Of a stretch of 64,000 nt of DNA, positions 23,390-35,076 are shown piece after piece. A program made the translations under genes and the position numbers. The stretch's first letter is position 1, and each line of letters begins with the position of its first letter. This stretch comes from Albugo candida (lineage: Eukaryota > Oomycota > Peronosporomycetes > Albuginales), in assembly GCA_040437565.1 (NCBI GenBank), contig JBDOQK010000024.1:186001-250000 (forward strand), written 5' to 3'. The notes under the pieces are model-generated. The model worked only from the letters and a program-made list of their open reading frames with translations. It had not been told where the DNA came from and searched no databases.

Positions 23390-25398
23390 TCAGTATGTTA
23401 TGAAGCTTCACATAAAAGTCGTAGCGTTTGTAACACCGAGTAGATCAATACACAAGATGCATCGTAAGATTGATTTGATTGAAACGAGTCATAGATCACT
23501 CAGATACTAACTGCGGCATGAGCTCAAAATCTGTCAACTTGTGTAACTCGGGAGCTAATGCCTACTTCGTTTCTGATCCCGATAAAAGTCTCCTCTGCGA
23601 TTCCATTGTTCATAATTACTGACAGAGGCCAAGTGACGAAGATGGTTGGGCCGTCCAGCACGCGTAGCTATAGCGTTTCTCGTTGACCAGTAGACATGGA
23701 ATGGTTTTCACTTGCATTTATCGGATTCAGATAGTCAGCGATTGATGAAAGCTTTGAAGAAAAAGAATCAAAATCATGGACCTATACGTGCAACAAACAT
23801 CGCCAGAAATGATTTGTCTTATATTTTCGAAAGTCAGATGCTGATCGTGTGCTGTCCGCAATTCTACATACAACATGATTCCCGTTTAGTCACGTTAAGC
23901 CCCTTAGAATAGAATCATGCACGGACCTGATTTTCCAGTAATTTGCAGCATACAACGTTTCGTGATGGCCAAGATCTCTTGCTGGATCCACCACACGTCT
24001 TAGAGAAGAATAAACTTAAGATCCGCCAAGATACATCGAATCGGGCGCAGATAATCGGGGCATCATGCAACAGGGTTAGAAGAACCGGACAACGTTGCAA
24101 TTCTCGCGTCGAGGATGAAGTACACCGATAGAAGCCGTACATGTAATTGAATGATTACGTGGCTGGCACCAAAGATTCTGCTTTAAGATTAGATGCTATA
24201 TCTTCCTAATACTCGGGTACAAGGCAAGCTCGTCTTTATAGTGCATCTGTACAACACACGATCGCACAGCCCGGGTAACTGTAGCATAGTCATCTCCTCC
24301 GAGAGAAAACATCAGCGGCGATGGAATTAATTAGTCGAACTTGAAAGGAGTCGATAACCGAGTGATGTCCAGCATAACGTGGCCGACCGAAAAATAAAAT
24401 CGGTGAATTTGCAGTCAGTGCGCGTGGAAAACAAATACACAGAACGCTTTGAGTTCGAGAAAGTAGTACAAGTAAAGCCAACTTTTGTTTCCGCATGCGA
24501 ACCAGAAGAAATGAAACAAATTGCAGATAAAAGTATCACGGATGGTGGGATATTTAAATCGCTATTTTCACCAAGTCTGGTTTTCACAAAGCACATGTAA
24601 AAGAAATGGATTACTTCATCACGCTATATGGGGCAATAAAACAGTATGTGCTCGGAAACTTCCCTTGACTGTACTTTCCACGATTAAAACTGGCGAAACT
24701 TGATTTAATACTTGCGCTCTCTCGACACCACTGCTAGTCTTGACCAGCATCTATCAAATATGCGTCTCTGACCTCTGCAGGTTGAGCAATACCGATATGG
24801 GAAAGCTATTACATCGATATTGGATTTTTTTCGGAATGTGTGGAGCAGCGTAGTGTGCCAAGTACTCGTGAGCACCACCACCGTGTTTGAAGCCCCAGTT
24901 TTATCATGAACTTTCACACAAACATCATCTCCTTGTTTGTATATTATCATGAAGAAGCCTGAGTATCTCGAAAATCCATATTCGGATATTATCGTACGCC
25001 CTTTGTATGCTCAGACTCGCAACTGAGTTTCAAAATTATCACTAAAAAATGAAAGGAAGCTATAACATGCAGGATGTTTATTGGTCTTCCGAAACGTAGG
25101 GACAAGAACAGCCAAAAGCTGGAGGAAAAAATCGAGACGCTTCGAGCACTCAAAACGGCTTCGAGTCCAACTGAAGCTTTTTTGCTGTCGAAACCTATGT
25201 GTCTCCTACGATAATTCATTCCAACAGGTCGGCTAGCGGAACTTGACATACATAGCTGTACGAGCGGCCTAGAGATATATCAAAGTATTCGCTGCTTCGA
25301 CTTGGGAAGGTTCGGAAACGTGGCGTGATCGTTGATTTCGAAGCGTATACCCTTCCGGGAATTCACGATCACCACATATAGAAATGAGGTGCGTTGTT
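23390..25398. other. No recognised gene; scattered short frames
   Basis: Plus frames at 23712-23912 and 24379-24600 and a plus stretch near 25060-25200 (FIGLPKRRDKNSQKLEEK) look modestly protein-like but have no domain or conserved copy here. The right end is the insertion point of the gypsy element. Confidence 0.3.
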
Positions 25399-25553
25399 TG
25401 TAGTGTCTGAGCTGGAAAAACGAAAGGAGAAGTTCAATAGGTCCCTAGTTCACAACCTGTGCTAATCTAAGCCTACTGACTCTTTTACTGGATTGTTTGC
25501 CTGATTTCTAGATGACGTCATGTATCGTCTTTCGCATGCCGTCGTGCCCTACA
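25399..25553 (-). repeat. 3' LTR of gypsy element
   Basis: 155 bp with TG...CA ends; aligns along its length with 28450-28621. Confidence 0.9.
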
Positions 25554-25743
25554 TCCTCCCCGAGCGGAATTCGCAATTGCGAATCTTAAAGTCTTGTACC
25601 AGGTCCCGCCAATGTGACACATGCCGAATGTTCTTTTTCTTTTCCCAGGTACACTCGTGCTCTGGAAGTCCATGCCACTTGACGAGCCACTCAGGCTGTT
25701 TGTTGTAGACACGTTTCTGGACCATCGCTTCTATAATGTACAA
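25549..25743 (-). pseudogene. Chromodomain at the end of gypsy integrase
   Basis: The segment reads YIIEAMVQKRVYN, EYLVKW-type motif EWLVKWHGLPEHECTWE and HWRDLVQDF: aromatic cage positions and the WE motif of a chromodomain. This places the element among chromoviruses, whose integrase tail is thought to steer insertion to chromatin marks. Confidence 0.85.
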
Positions 25744-28370
25744 CTCTCTACCGGTTTCCTCCTAGAAGATTACTGGCACTGCCTTCGGGACCGGGCGACT
25801 GCTGAATCGCACGGGGTTCGGGACGAAATGGCTTAACAACTCGATGTTGAAACTGGGTGCAACTTGCCGAGGTTCCGTGGCAGCGCAAGTTTTGCTACGT
25901 TTTTGTTGCTCATCTCCTAAATCTGAAATGTTTCGACCCTCTTCGCCAACAGCTTCGTCTTTTTCGTTTCGCGTCCCGTTTCGTGGTGCCGTACCTTGAG
26001 GTGTCTGGCATCGAGCATGACCAGATCTCCAGCCGTAAATGTCACATTACTGCGCTTCCTGTCGTAGCAGTCTTTTGTTTTTCTTTAGCCTTGGCCAAGT
26101 TGGTTTGCGCGAGTTTAATGATCTTTTGCCTCTTGTCTGTAGAATGTCTTGCGTTTCCGGCGCCACTTATACTTCCAGAAATAGCATTACTGACCTGTCG
26201 CCCTGTGTCAATCTCAAAAAAATGATAGCTGTGTTGACTTCCTCACCAGAGTGACATGAGCAAACTCTATAGTCCCGAGATGAGTTGACCAGTCATTGCC
26301 ATGGTATGACACCATGCAGCGTAGCGCATCCTCCAAAATTCAATTTGTAGTTCTGTCTGACCGTCCGCCTGCGCGCGGTGTGCTGTCGTCATTGAAAGCT
26401 TGGTGCCCATAATGGCCATTGGAGACTTCCAAAAAATTTGAAGTGAACTTTGGATCTCGATCACTGATGATGACATTCGGTAATTCGTGATGACGTACGA
26501 TGACATCGAACAATAGTTTTGCGACTTTTGGCGCATCGGTTTTCGTGTGTGTAGCAGCATATCGGGGGCGCTTCGACAGTCAATCGACCACTGTCATGAT
26601 AGCATCGAATCCTCTCGACACTGGTAGTCCCGCTACAAAGTCCAACGAAACTACTTCCCAACACTCTTCAAAAACTGGGATTGGCATAAGCTTGCCATTT
26701 TCTTGAGTGTGCTCGTCTTCCATCGCTCACATGTACCGCAGCTTTGTACATACTCTCGAACGTCTTTTTCCAAGGTTTTCCAGTAGTACCATTACGCCCC
26801 CTTGGGTTGAGTGCGACGCACACCAGGATGTGCGGAAGTATTCCTATCTTGATGATTACGGTGAATGGCGGTGATAAGTCTATCGTCTGCTGGAACGCAC
26901 AGCCTCTTGACTGCGTGATTCGTCTTGACATACATTAATCTATTCTGTAGCACGAACTTGTCGTGATTCGAGTTCAACGCCTCCTTGAATTCGAGGTCTT
27001 TGATGTACACGTTCATAAACGCCTTCTTTGTTATAGACGAGAGATGGATGCTTGAAATAATGAAATCGATATGCTGGATTTAAACGTGACTTTCTCGCTG
27101 TTGCAGTTGAGGTACACCAACCTGATGCACGCTATCCACAATCGAAAAGCCCCGCACATCGAGGAGAAGGTCCTGATCGGGTCGTGGGAGCAAGCATAGA
27201 ACTGCCATATGCAGAGCGTGATGTCGAAGATGGACGTCCCGGCAAGCACACACTGGTCCGCAGTCATGAACTTGAGGAACTTGACTGTGGCGAGTCACGG
27301 TGGCTGGACCGACGACGCACGGACACGACAGTGCGTCGGCGACAACATTGGAAGTCCCTTTGACGTGATGCAACGTAAAAGTATACTGGGAGAAAAGGTC
27401 AGCATACGCGCCAGTTTCGGCGTGATGTTGGGATGGTGCAGCATCCAACGGCACGCATTGTTGTCGGTGTAGACATTAAACGATCGTCCATGCAGATAAN
27501 NNNNNNNNNNNNNNNNNNNNNNNNNNNNNNNNNNNNNNNNNNNNNNNNNNNNNNNNNNNNNNNNNNNNNNNNNNNNNNNNNNNNNNNNNNNNNNNNNNNT
27601 GGCTGGGGTTGAGGATCGTCGAATCGTTGATGAGAACTCCTTTCTGGTCGACGAAATTGTTGCACACGCCTTGAACTCCCTACGCCAAAATGTGAACGCT
27701 CAAAGTCGTATGCGACATTTATTGCCTGATTAAGCGATTAGCAACGGCGGTACTCCACAACGGCACGTGTCTGATGTTTCAGGCCTTGAGTAAAGTAGAA
27801 GACAGAGTCGACGTCACTCATATTACGCACTTGAATCATCAACTGTCGGAAGCGGTTCACAAAGTCTCCAAGATCTTGACACTGCGCTTGAGTGAGATTC
27901 CTAAGTTGGTCACGAAGCCTGATCTGTAGGTCTGCAGGTAAAACCTCTTGCTCAATGTGACAGAATAATTCAACGATAGCATTAACTCGGTTGCGCGACC
28001 AGACAAACCACTCTACCGCTGTACCGGTGAGCATGCTTCCGATAGTCGGAATAATCGTGGCTGCCATCGTCGCGCTCTTCCAGGCGACACGCCTCACTTC
28101 CAAATACTGTTGCACTTTTTGGTTAAATAAAGCAAACGACTCTTACATCTGTCCACTGTAACGAGGCGCCTTCACGGCGTCCAGTCGAAGGTTCTTCAGC
28201 GCTGTCGCCTCGGCCATCTTGCGCATCATCTCTTGTTGCTGCGCCATCATCGCAAGCATGTTTTGCATGAGCTCTGCATTTGAAGGCCCGCTCATGTCTT
28301 TTGCGCCTCGACTTCAGATATTCGATCAATAGGCGTCAGGAGCAGGTCCGGGTGAGGTTCCAGTCAGGGG

Positions 28371-28432
28371 ATGAGTATCAGGCTCAGGCTCAGGCTCAGG
28401 GTCGGGGTCGGGTCAGAGTTAGGGTCGCTGAC
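28371..28432 (+). repeat. Short GGCTCA/GGTCGG tandem repeat
   Basis: A run of GGCTCA-like hexamers grading into GGTCGGG units, placed between the gypsy gag start and its 5' LTR. Confidence 0.8.
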
Positions 28433-28449
28433 CAACAAGTGCTACCAGA

Positions 28450-28621
28450 TGTAGTGTCTGAGCTGGTAAAAACGAATAGTGAAGTTCAATTAGGTCCTTA
28501 GCTCACAACATGTGCTAATCTAAACCTACTGACTCTTTTACTGGATTGTTTTCCTGATTTTTAGATGACGTCATTGCTTGCGTAAACATGTATCGTCTTT
28601 CGCATGCCGTCGTGCCCTACA
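28450..28621 (-). repeat. 5' LTR of gypsy element
   Basis: 172 bp matching 25399-25553. Flanks TTGTT (25394-25398) and TTGTC (28622-28626) may be a worn 5-bp target duplication. Confidence 0.88.
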
Positions 28622-29299
28622 TTGTCTCTTACTGCGTCCTTCACGGAATTAGTTCACATAAGCCAGTTGCACGCATATCCCATCTGTTGAAAAGCGATTA
28701 TATGCACTTGATGGAATAGAGGGAGAAGTAAAAGTAAAATATATTAGCAATAACGTTGTATGTCAACACTACAACATTCATGTGCAACGACATTACAGAC
28801 TATGTCACGTGTCACATGACGTCCGTCTGGTACGTACCACGTGGTGACCGTCTCTGTTCGTCCCATCTGTCACGTTATCACCAAAACAGCCGTTCAGGTG
28901 AGGTCGGACTTTACCTGTGATGGGTCTTGCAGTTGAGGCGAAAGCCCTTGATGACCTGTCAGAAAACAATTACTTCTAATAAGCAAACTACAGGCCAACA
29001 ATTCTCTGACCATAGATGAGCTGAAATCATTTTGGATCTGGGTGAAGGGAGTTCGCAGATTTCTGTGCAAAGAGACTCCAATAGCTGGGAGGACACATTC
29101 TCCGAGCTGCATGAGGTGCATATTAGTGCTTCTCCGCATGAACAAGCTCGTTTGCACTCAGCGGTTGGAGATATTTTGGCTTAGCAGGACATTCTTCCAC
29201 CACTTTCCGTCAAAACGCGTGGGTGACCTGCACGAAAGCAGTCTATAAAATCAAATAAGCGTGATCTATCAGCCTTTGAATACGATCGACCTAAGAAAA
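28622..29299. other. No gene supported
   Basis: Contains two CACGTG palindromes near 28807 and 28850 within a short block rich in CACGT/ACGTC words. A plus frame at 29042-29248 has no recognisable domain. Confidence 0.35.
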
Positions 29300-29715
29300 G
29301 TAGAATCGAATGCCTAGCTTGTGGCAAGTGAGGGCATAATAAAAGAAAGTGAAAAATTGCGACAGGTATGTAGGGCATCACTTTGGAATGGTATTGTTTG
29401 ATTCGTCTACTTATTTTCTCTGTTGTTATTCTAGAATACAACAAGCACAAATCCAGCTAATGACAAACTTGATGAGGAGAAGAACAGGGAACTGGCTACA
29501 GAGCTGCAGAGGTGAGTCATTACAATCAAAATAGTTTAATTGCCAATTTCAGATCATGTTACTAATTCCTGCTATGTTCTTTCATAACAAGAGGGACGAT
29601 GCTGTTGAGAAGAACTGAGATCTACGCGAAGCTATACAACCATTGCTTGACGAGAACATGTGGCGAATGGTCAGACAATTGTGACATTTTCGCGTACCTA
29701 CACGCCTGAATCAAC
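29300..29715 (+). CDS. Candidate intron-containing gene fragment, coiled-coil-like
   Basis: Two good introns are visible: 29366-29434 (GTATGT...TTCTAG, 69 nt) and 29512-29591 (GTGAGT...AACAAG, 80 nt, with a TACTAAT branch-point match at about 29559). Between them is an exon, 29435-29511, reading NTTSTNPANDKLDEEKNREL. Upstream, in frame, is KESEKLRQ; downstream the frame stays open to about 29709 (RRTEIYAKLYN). The Lys/Glu-rich pieces suggest a helix. Upstream in another frame lies CLACGK then GHNKR, like a worn CCHC knuckle. The true start is not found; it could be the end of a decayed gene or a MULE-type remnant. Confidence 0.35.
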
Positions 29716-30759
29716 TGCACAAAGCAAGTGGAGGGTAATTCCTGTGGCATTTTTACACCCTACTACGTTTGTGAAGCTGCGCAAGGGAAGGCTATTGGTG
29801 GAGGTGCACCACCAGCTCATGTATTTCGAGCCAATGTGCTGCGTAAACCGCAGGCTTTACAGAAAGCTTAGTTAGAATCAGCAAAGAGCGCAGATTATTA
29901 GAAGGCAATTATGGCTAGATTTGTTTCTTCTCTGAAATGCCTGCCTACTAGGCTACTTTTACTTTGCTTGAAATAAGGTCAACTTTTCTCATGGTGTTAC
30001 CGCCACCGGGTAGAACTGGACCTGAGAGCAGCGGACATGGCGGTACGAAAGTAGGGGGTATGTTTGTAATTTTGTATTCTAGGGGTGTGTCCTTAGCAAA
30101 AATTGGATGTGTCTGCCGCAATTCTCGTTTTTTATAATCCCGTAAGAAGTTATCATCTCACAATCTTTGCTCCCGGCACGAGAGTGATGGCTGTCATCGA
30201 ATGCTGACTTGTAACCCGTATAAACGTCCTGTAAGCACGTAACGATGTGCGGATCTCGCTGTCAATATATCGATAGGAATGAGCCAAGTATTGAGAGCAG
30301 GCTCACTCGGACATTTCGATATCGTTCATTGCATAGAGCATGACCGAGTGATTTATAGCGTCTGCGTCAGCATACTCTATACGCTCGTCATCCAGAATCG
30401 ATTTGCGTGAAATCTCATTTAAAATCAGTAACTTTTTTTGTGAAGACAAGTAAAAAAGTATGAAAAGTAAATTCAACGCTTGCATGAAGCCAGGCCTGGA
30501 GATCTAAAACCGCGTCAATTTCGCAAGTATTGAAGGTCTTTCATAGAACACAGAAATACATACATTGAAGTTGCTGAATCGTCACGCTTTTGCAGATTAT
30601 TGGGAATTTAAGCGACATGAGTAACATAGTACGAAAAGCTGTTTTCTTTCATATCATCCATCAATTCATGTTCTGTGTCTTATTTTAAAGAAGTGAGCAA
30701 TCAGGCGATTTAAATAATGATAGCCACTTAAACACCCATGTTATCTTCTTTAAGATCCA
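29716..30759. other. No gene seen
   Basis: AT-rich sequence with only a weak ORF (minus 30303-30485). Right end abuts mitochondrial-type DNA. Confidence 0.5.
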
Positions 30760-31165
30760 TAATATACTTAAATTTAATTCGGTATAAAACATACCAGGAC
30801 CNNNNNNNNNNNNNNNNNNNNNNNNNNNNNNNNNNNNNNNNNNNNNNNNNNNNNNNNNNNNNNNNNNNNNNNNNNNNNNNNNNNNNNNNNNNNNNNNNNN
30901 NTAATATACTTAAATTTAATTCGGTATAAAACATACCAGGACCTATAGGAATAACAACCCAACTTAATAGGCTTAAAAAAAAGTTAAAATAGGAGATAAA
31001 ATAAATAAAAAAATATCTGCATTACTTGGTAAAATAGTTTCTTTTTAGTAAACAATTTTAAACCATCTGCCAAAGGTTGTAATAAACCAAAAATTCCTAC
31101 AACATTTGGACCTTTTCTACGTTGAATAGATGATAAAATTTACGTTCTACTAAAGTAAAGATAAA
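30760..31165 (-). pseudogene. nad1: nad1 fragment (NADH dehydrogenase subunit 1)
   Basis: The minus strand reads LVERK, then [57 protein letters not shown] and YTELNLSIL, the conserved N-terminal half of complex I subunit ND1. Frames change at least twice. A 42-bp end (30760-30801) is repeated after the gap at 30902-30943. Similarity stops near 30760. Confidence 0.85.
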
Positions 31166-31169
31166 AAAG

Positions 31170-31385
31170 AATATTCAAAAATAGGTGAACATCTAGAAAC
31201 TAAATAAACACCAGCAGTTACCATAGTTGCAGCATGTATTAATGCTGATACAGGTGTAGGTCCTTCCATAGCATCAGGTAACCTAATATGTAAAAAAAAT
31301 TTGTGCTGATTTACCCATAGCTCCTATAAAAATTAAAATACAAATAATATCTATTAAATTTATTTCAAAAGAAAAAAAACAAGTA
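31170..31385 (-). pseudogene. nad5: nad5 fragment (NADH dehydrogenase subunit 5)
   Basis: The minus strand reads [22 protein letters not shown], then, after a frameshift at an A-run near 31290-31300, [20 protein letters not shown] and [18 protein letters not shown]. This is the highly conserved proton-channel region of ND5. Directly joined to nad1 sequence near 31170. Confidence 0.87.
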
Positions 31386-31477
31386 AAATTTTGTAATAAA
31401 TATATGATAAATGATCCTCATCTTTCTAGATTTATGTCATATTTATCTTTATTTACTTTTTTTATGATTTTTTTCAG
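31386..31477 (+). pseudogene. nad5: nad5 fragment, upstream part, opposite orientation
   Basis: The plus strand reads DPHLSRFMSYLSLFTFFMI, the ND5 segment that normally lies some tens of residues before the GAMGKSAQ region. It now points the other way, so an inversion junction lies at about 31385. Confidence 0.75.
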
Positions 31478-31623
31478 GTAATTTACAAGGAATTGAAGGT
31501 AGTATTATTCAAATGATTAGTCATGGTTTAATATCTAGTGGTTTATTTTTCTCTATTGGATGTTTATATGATCGTTATCATACTCGTTTTATTTTTTATT
31601 ATGGTGGATTAGCTCACACTATG
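31478..31623 (+). pseudogene. nad4: nad4 fragment (NADH dehydrogenase subunit 4)
   Basis: The plus strand reads NLQGIEGSIIQMISHGLIS, SGLFFSIGCLYDRYHTR and [11 protein letters not shown], a conserved block of ND4. Fused without a spacer to nad5 on the left and a tRNA end on the right. Confidence 0.85.
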
Positions 31624-31657
31624 CCTAAGATGTAGGTTCAAATCCTACTTTCGTCAT
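31624..31657 (+). tRNA. 3' end of a mitochondrial tRNA (partial)
   Basis: GTAGG-TTCAAAT-CCTAC forms a T-stem and loop, followed by TTTCGTC as the 3' acceptor strand. No 5' half is present. Identity not determinable. Confidence 0.5.
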
Positions 31658-32008
31658 GCTGAACAATGGCAATTAGGTTTTCAAGATCCAGCTACTCCTG
31701 TTATGGAAGGTATTATCAATTTTCATCATGATTTAATGTATTTTTTAATTATTATTACTATTTTTGTATGCTGGATTTTATTTCGAATTATTTTNNNNNN
31801 NNNNNNNNNNNNNNNNNNNNNNNNNNNNNNNNNNNNNNNNNNNNNNNNNNNNNNNNNNNNNNNNNNNNNNNNNNNNNNNNNNNNNNNNNNNNNNAAAAAC
31901 CCTATTGCTGAAACTTTTGTACATGGATCTACTATTGAAATTATTTGGACTAGTATTCCAGCATTAATTTTATTAATTATTGCAATACCTTCATTTGCAT
32001 TATTGTAA
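31656..32008 (+). pseudogene. cox2: cox2 fragment (cytochrome c oxidase subunit II, N-terminal part)
   Basis: Reads [17 protein letters not shown] and [11 protein letters not shown] up to FRIIF, then after the 100-N gap [20 protein letters not shown] and [16 protein letters not shown]. It covers both transmembrane helices but none of the copper-binding domain; similarity stops near 32005. In real cox2 only about ten residues separate the two sides of the gap, so the 100-N size is nominal. Confidence 0.9.
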
Positions 32009-33429
32009 AAATGTTACAGAGAATACAGTATTACACATAGCGACTTTTTGATCATGGAGCAATGTAGTTCGATAATGTGATGATCATGCGGCAGAAGTTC
32101 CAGTTACGAGTGCTACCAAGTCCACTCACGAAACTCGATGTGAACATTAAGAGGATGAGATCCGTGTCAAGCTTGTGGATGGTTTGAGAGTGATCGAGTC
32201 TTTCCGATGTCCTCACTCTTCTGTCTTGTAGTCTGCAGCTACACTGCTCCTTGATGCCTGACATACATGATGTTGAGGTTGGGAAAAAGTCATCATCCGG
32301 TATAAGGGCTAAAAGGTCTTTGTCCAATCCGTCAACAACAAAATCGTACGCATCGGAGCGTCGAGCATCAGTTTGACGGAACTTGAATTGCAATCGCTTG
32401 AGCTTTAATCCCACTTTAATACTCTTTGGGATGAAGGTGTGGTATACGAGCTTAAGGATTGAGATGATCACAATGAGTGGCGACGACGAGCAGCACTTAC
32501 ATGTGACCCTCAATCGTGCGTCGCCTTCGACAAACAAATGAACTTTTCCGACTCATCAATCGCTTTTACTTGATGACGTGAGATCCGCAATCGAAGCACA
32601 TTATCATTTCTGGCAGATAGATGACACTACCAGCATTAGCCGATGTTTAGGTTGAGATGGCATTGTGTGCAATATGCGTTCACATCCCGCCGCATGCACA
32701 CAAAACTTCGCCGCATGATTTGTACGTTGACTTGATTAAATGGTGACACATTCCTTTATATATGGGAAAGCATAATACTCGTGAAACTAGTGGAAGACGA
32801 CTATCTTGGGTCCGATTCCGTGACGTCAATGTCGTTCGACGAATAATTGGTTTTATACACAGCTCAAGTCTCATGTGTGATAACGGATCAGAACACACAT
32901 TTTATTGTTTGCGTAAACGTCCAATATGCCAAGTAGGTTCAATCACAACTATGCTGATCGATCCTACATTGTTTCATTGTATGCATGCAGAGCTTTCTTG
33001 GGAACGTCGAAGAATTAACGAGAGCTCTTGTCCATCAGTATCCGGCAATGACATGACATGCAACAACGTTTGAGTCTGAGTAGTATAGTGCATGTCACTT
33101 CAAACCAGCAACTTTAGTGGCCCTGCAAGAATCGCTAAGGCTTGGCCAAAATACAAATTACATAGAAAACAAGCCTTTGGCAACAAAGAGCATGCTCTAA
33201 GCTTCCCTTCACAAGTCTCGGAATTTTATTATCTCAACTTTTCATGGAGCAGTAGCGGTGCAAAGTCGTCTGAATTTTGGCATTTTCCTAGGGTTGGAGA
33301 AAATTTGGCCGCCTAAACTATTCTGTCGAATATTAGGTTTCGCATGATAATATTATGTTTCGAAGGATAATATTATGTTTTGAAGAATAATATTAGTTCT
33401 GCAGGAAACTGTCAATAAAGGTGCAACTT
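32009..33429. other. Unrecognised sequence with two long weak ORFs
   Basis: A minus ORF at 32052-32537 (161 codons, starting MFVEGDARLRVTC, with KVGLKLKRLQFKF and an acidic LIPDDDFFP stretch) is the longest frame but has no domain I know. A plus ORF at 32762-33073 (103 codons, Arg-rich start) and a plus ORF at 33092-33316 are also unassigned. A GATAATATTATGTTT-type repeat occurs three times at 33345-33400. Confidence 0.35.
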
Positions 33430-35076
33430 ATCTTGTCATAACACCCACATCCATCGAAACAGAATTGGGTACACGTCGGTGGGATTTGTACTTTTTCACC
33501 GCATACTCTGCTTCTTTTCCGGTGATACCTTTTCGGTAAACGTGCATGTATCGCAAAGCTTTTCGTGAGTGTCGACGTATCTCGTTTAGTGGAACAGATG
33601 CCAAGGCAGCTGGGACTGTTACCAGTAAATTTTTAAGTGTAATCGCAGTGTTTTCTGGCGTATCGCTTAGCGGCTGCCCAAAAGTTTTCGATGTAGTTGA
33701 GCTCGCAGTGAAATTCTGGGTAAAATATCACTTGATGACCAGCGGCAACAATTCGCTCCTCTATCATTCCTACTTGTGCTTTGAAGTCTGATTGATTGGC
33801 CATAATTGTTCTGGCGCAGCAGGTTGCGCCATCCACAGGACATATTTTGCATCGCGCCGTCAGGCCAGCTTCCCACAGCCCACGTTCCTCCAGCACAACT
33901 ACCAGTCCCTTTGCCTGACCACGGAGCGTTTCATCAGGATGGTCATAAGCAAAAACCAAATCCTGAGAGACTCCGTGTCCCTCGTTGTTGCACGCATCTT
34001 TGGATGCTTGCCTACACTTGACAAGTTCATTGCGCCGGCGCGAAGGGCATCGGGGGCGAATGCACTGTGTCCAGTTGCATTGTCGAAGGCAAAAAGAGCT
34101 TGACAGCCGGGAAATTGAGCTTCGAAGATTGGATAGCCAAGTCACAGACTTGTTTGCACAGTTTCTCCGATGTCCACCATCCGTCATGCTGCGTGCCAGG
34201 TTGCATGATAATGCAGGCCGCTGCTTGTAGGTCAGGATGCTGAGCAGCCTTTTCTTCATCAAGTGCTAACCGGCCTATGATGTTTCAAAGGAAGTCGCTG
34301 ACGTGAATGGACCTGCCCTGTCCCTTTTTTGGTAATGGTTGTTCACAGTCTGGCAACCAAAGACGCTTGAGTCCATCATGAGCGGCAAAAGTACTCTCAT
34401 CATAAGTTACCAAGATGAGTGGACGAATGCCATCAGGGGGCCAGGTGATTGCAGTGAACTCATTGTTACCATCGACATCCTCCTTCCCAACAACAGTCGG
34501 CATCCGCGCCTCGAGGTCGGCTATTCGCTCCAGGAAGTGTTGCCGGTACGCAATGACATCCTCCCGCTCATGGCCGTCAATGTATATTCCTTTAGTCACT
34601 GTGCGGTATTTGATGTCCAGTGAATGGATCCAGCGTGTCGCAGTCCTTTCAGAGATTGTGGGAGATGGGGCGTATCCAAGTAGCGGAAGGATGTTCGTGT
34701 TGACATGTTCTGTCAGAGCTGATACTTCCACCTTGAACTTGTTCGCTCNNNNNNNNNNNNNNNNNNNNNNNNNNNNNNNNNNNNNNNNNNNNNNNNNNNN
34801 NNNNNNNNNNNNNNNNNNNNNNNNNNNNNNNNNNNNNNNNNNNNNNNNCGGTAGAACTATAAGAGCTGCTTGATAGGCTCTTCCAATATTTGCCTCAACA
34901 GATGCGAATTCGAGGTTTTCGTCATCAGTGCCCTCCGAAACATCCAGGTCTTCTCCAGAGCTGCTATCAGTAGACATATGAATGCCTGAGTTGTTATCGG
35001 TTTTGGTGCGCTTGGCCTCTCTCATTTCCGCTTCTGCCTTTTTAACTTTGTTAGGCGAGGAATAATTGTACGACAT
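33430..35076 (-). mobile_element. DDE-type DNA transposon (Tc1/IS630-like transposase), copy 1
   Basis: The minus-strand transposase starts at 35076 (MSYNYSSPNKVKKAEAEM, an acidic/basic N-tail). It keeps LILVTYDESTFAAHDGLKRL (first Asp) near 34400, FAFDNATGHSAF (second Asp, in another frame) near 34070, and FYPEFHCELNYIENFW (the final Glu) near 33700. The C-terminus runs to about 33430 with YRKGITGKEAEYAVKKY. There is a 100-N gap at 34749-34848 and at least two frameshifts (near 34285 and 33990) plus one near 33635. Close relatives occur in fungi. Terminal inverted repeats were not resolved. Same family and strand as 41525-43640. Confidence 0.85.

Larger units (their letters stand above)
25399..28621 (-). 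mobile_element. Ty3/gypsy chromovirus fossil with both LTRs
   Basis: Minus-strand LTR retrotransposon. The 5' LTR is 28450-28621 and the 3' LTR 25399-25553; both run TGTAGTG...CCCTACA on the plus strand. In element order: gag (about 28300-27738, with LTGTAVEWF and LRNLTQAQCQDLGDFVNRF), an RNase H piece (27480-27280, FNVYTDNNACRWML; TLHHVKGTSNVVADAL), integrase zinc-binding and core pieces (27016-26267), and a chromodomain at 25743-25549 (EWLVKWHGLPEHECTWE). A purine tract (CGGGGAGGA, minus sense) abuts the 3' LTR. A 100-N gap lies at 27500-27599 and most of protease-RT is absent. Many breaks; the LTRs differ visibly, so it is not recent. Confidence 0.93.
30760..32008. other. Composite mitochondrial-derived patch (NUMT or assembly chimera)
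   Basis: Very AT-rich block made of partial mitochondrial genes in rearranged order: nad1 (minus), nad5 (minus), nad5 (plus, another part of the gene), nad4 (plus), a tRNA 3' end and cox2 (plus). Junctions are abrupt, inside genes. The standard code fits (TGG for Trp). Most pieces keep the protein sequence, so insertion is recent or the patch is misassembled organelle sequence; two 100-N gaps (30802-30901 and 31795-31894) lie inside it. Confidence 0.85.

Noticed and set aside
28371-28432. CRISPR-like or regulatory array
   Set aside because: It is a degenerate hexamer microsatellite without spacers; no CRISPR array is present in the window.
30760-32008. A real mitochondrial gene cluster
   Set aside because: All genes are partial, nad5 is split into opposite orientations, nad5 and nad1 are frameshifted, and nuclear-type repeats lie on both sides.
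33667-34262. Separate plus- and minus-strand ORFs over the transposase region
   Set aside because: They are other-frame shadows of the minus-strand DDE transposase, whose motifs account for the sequence.
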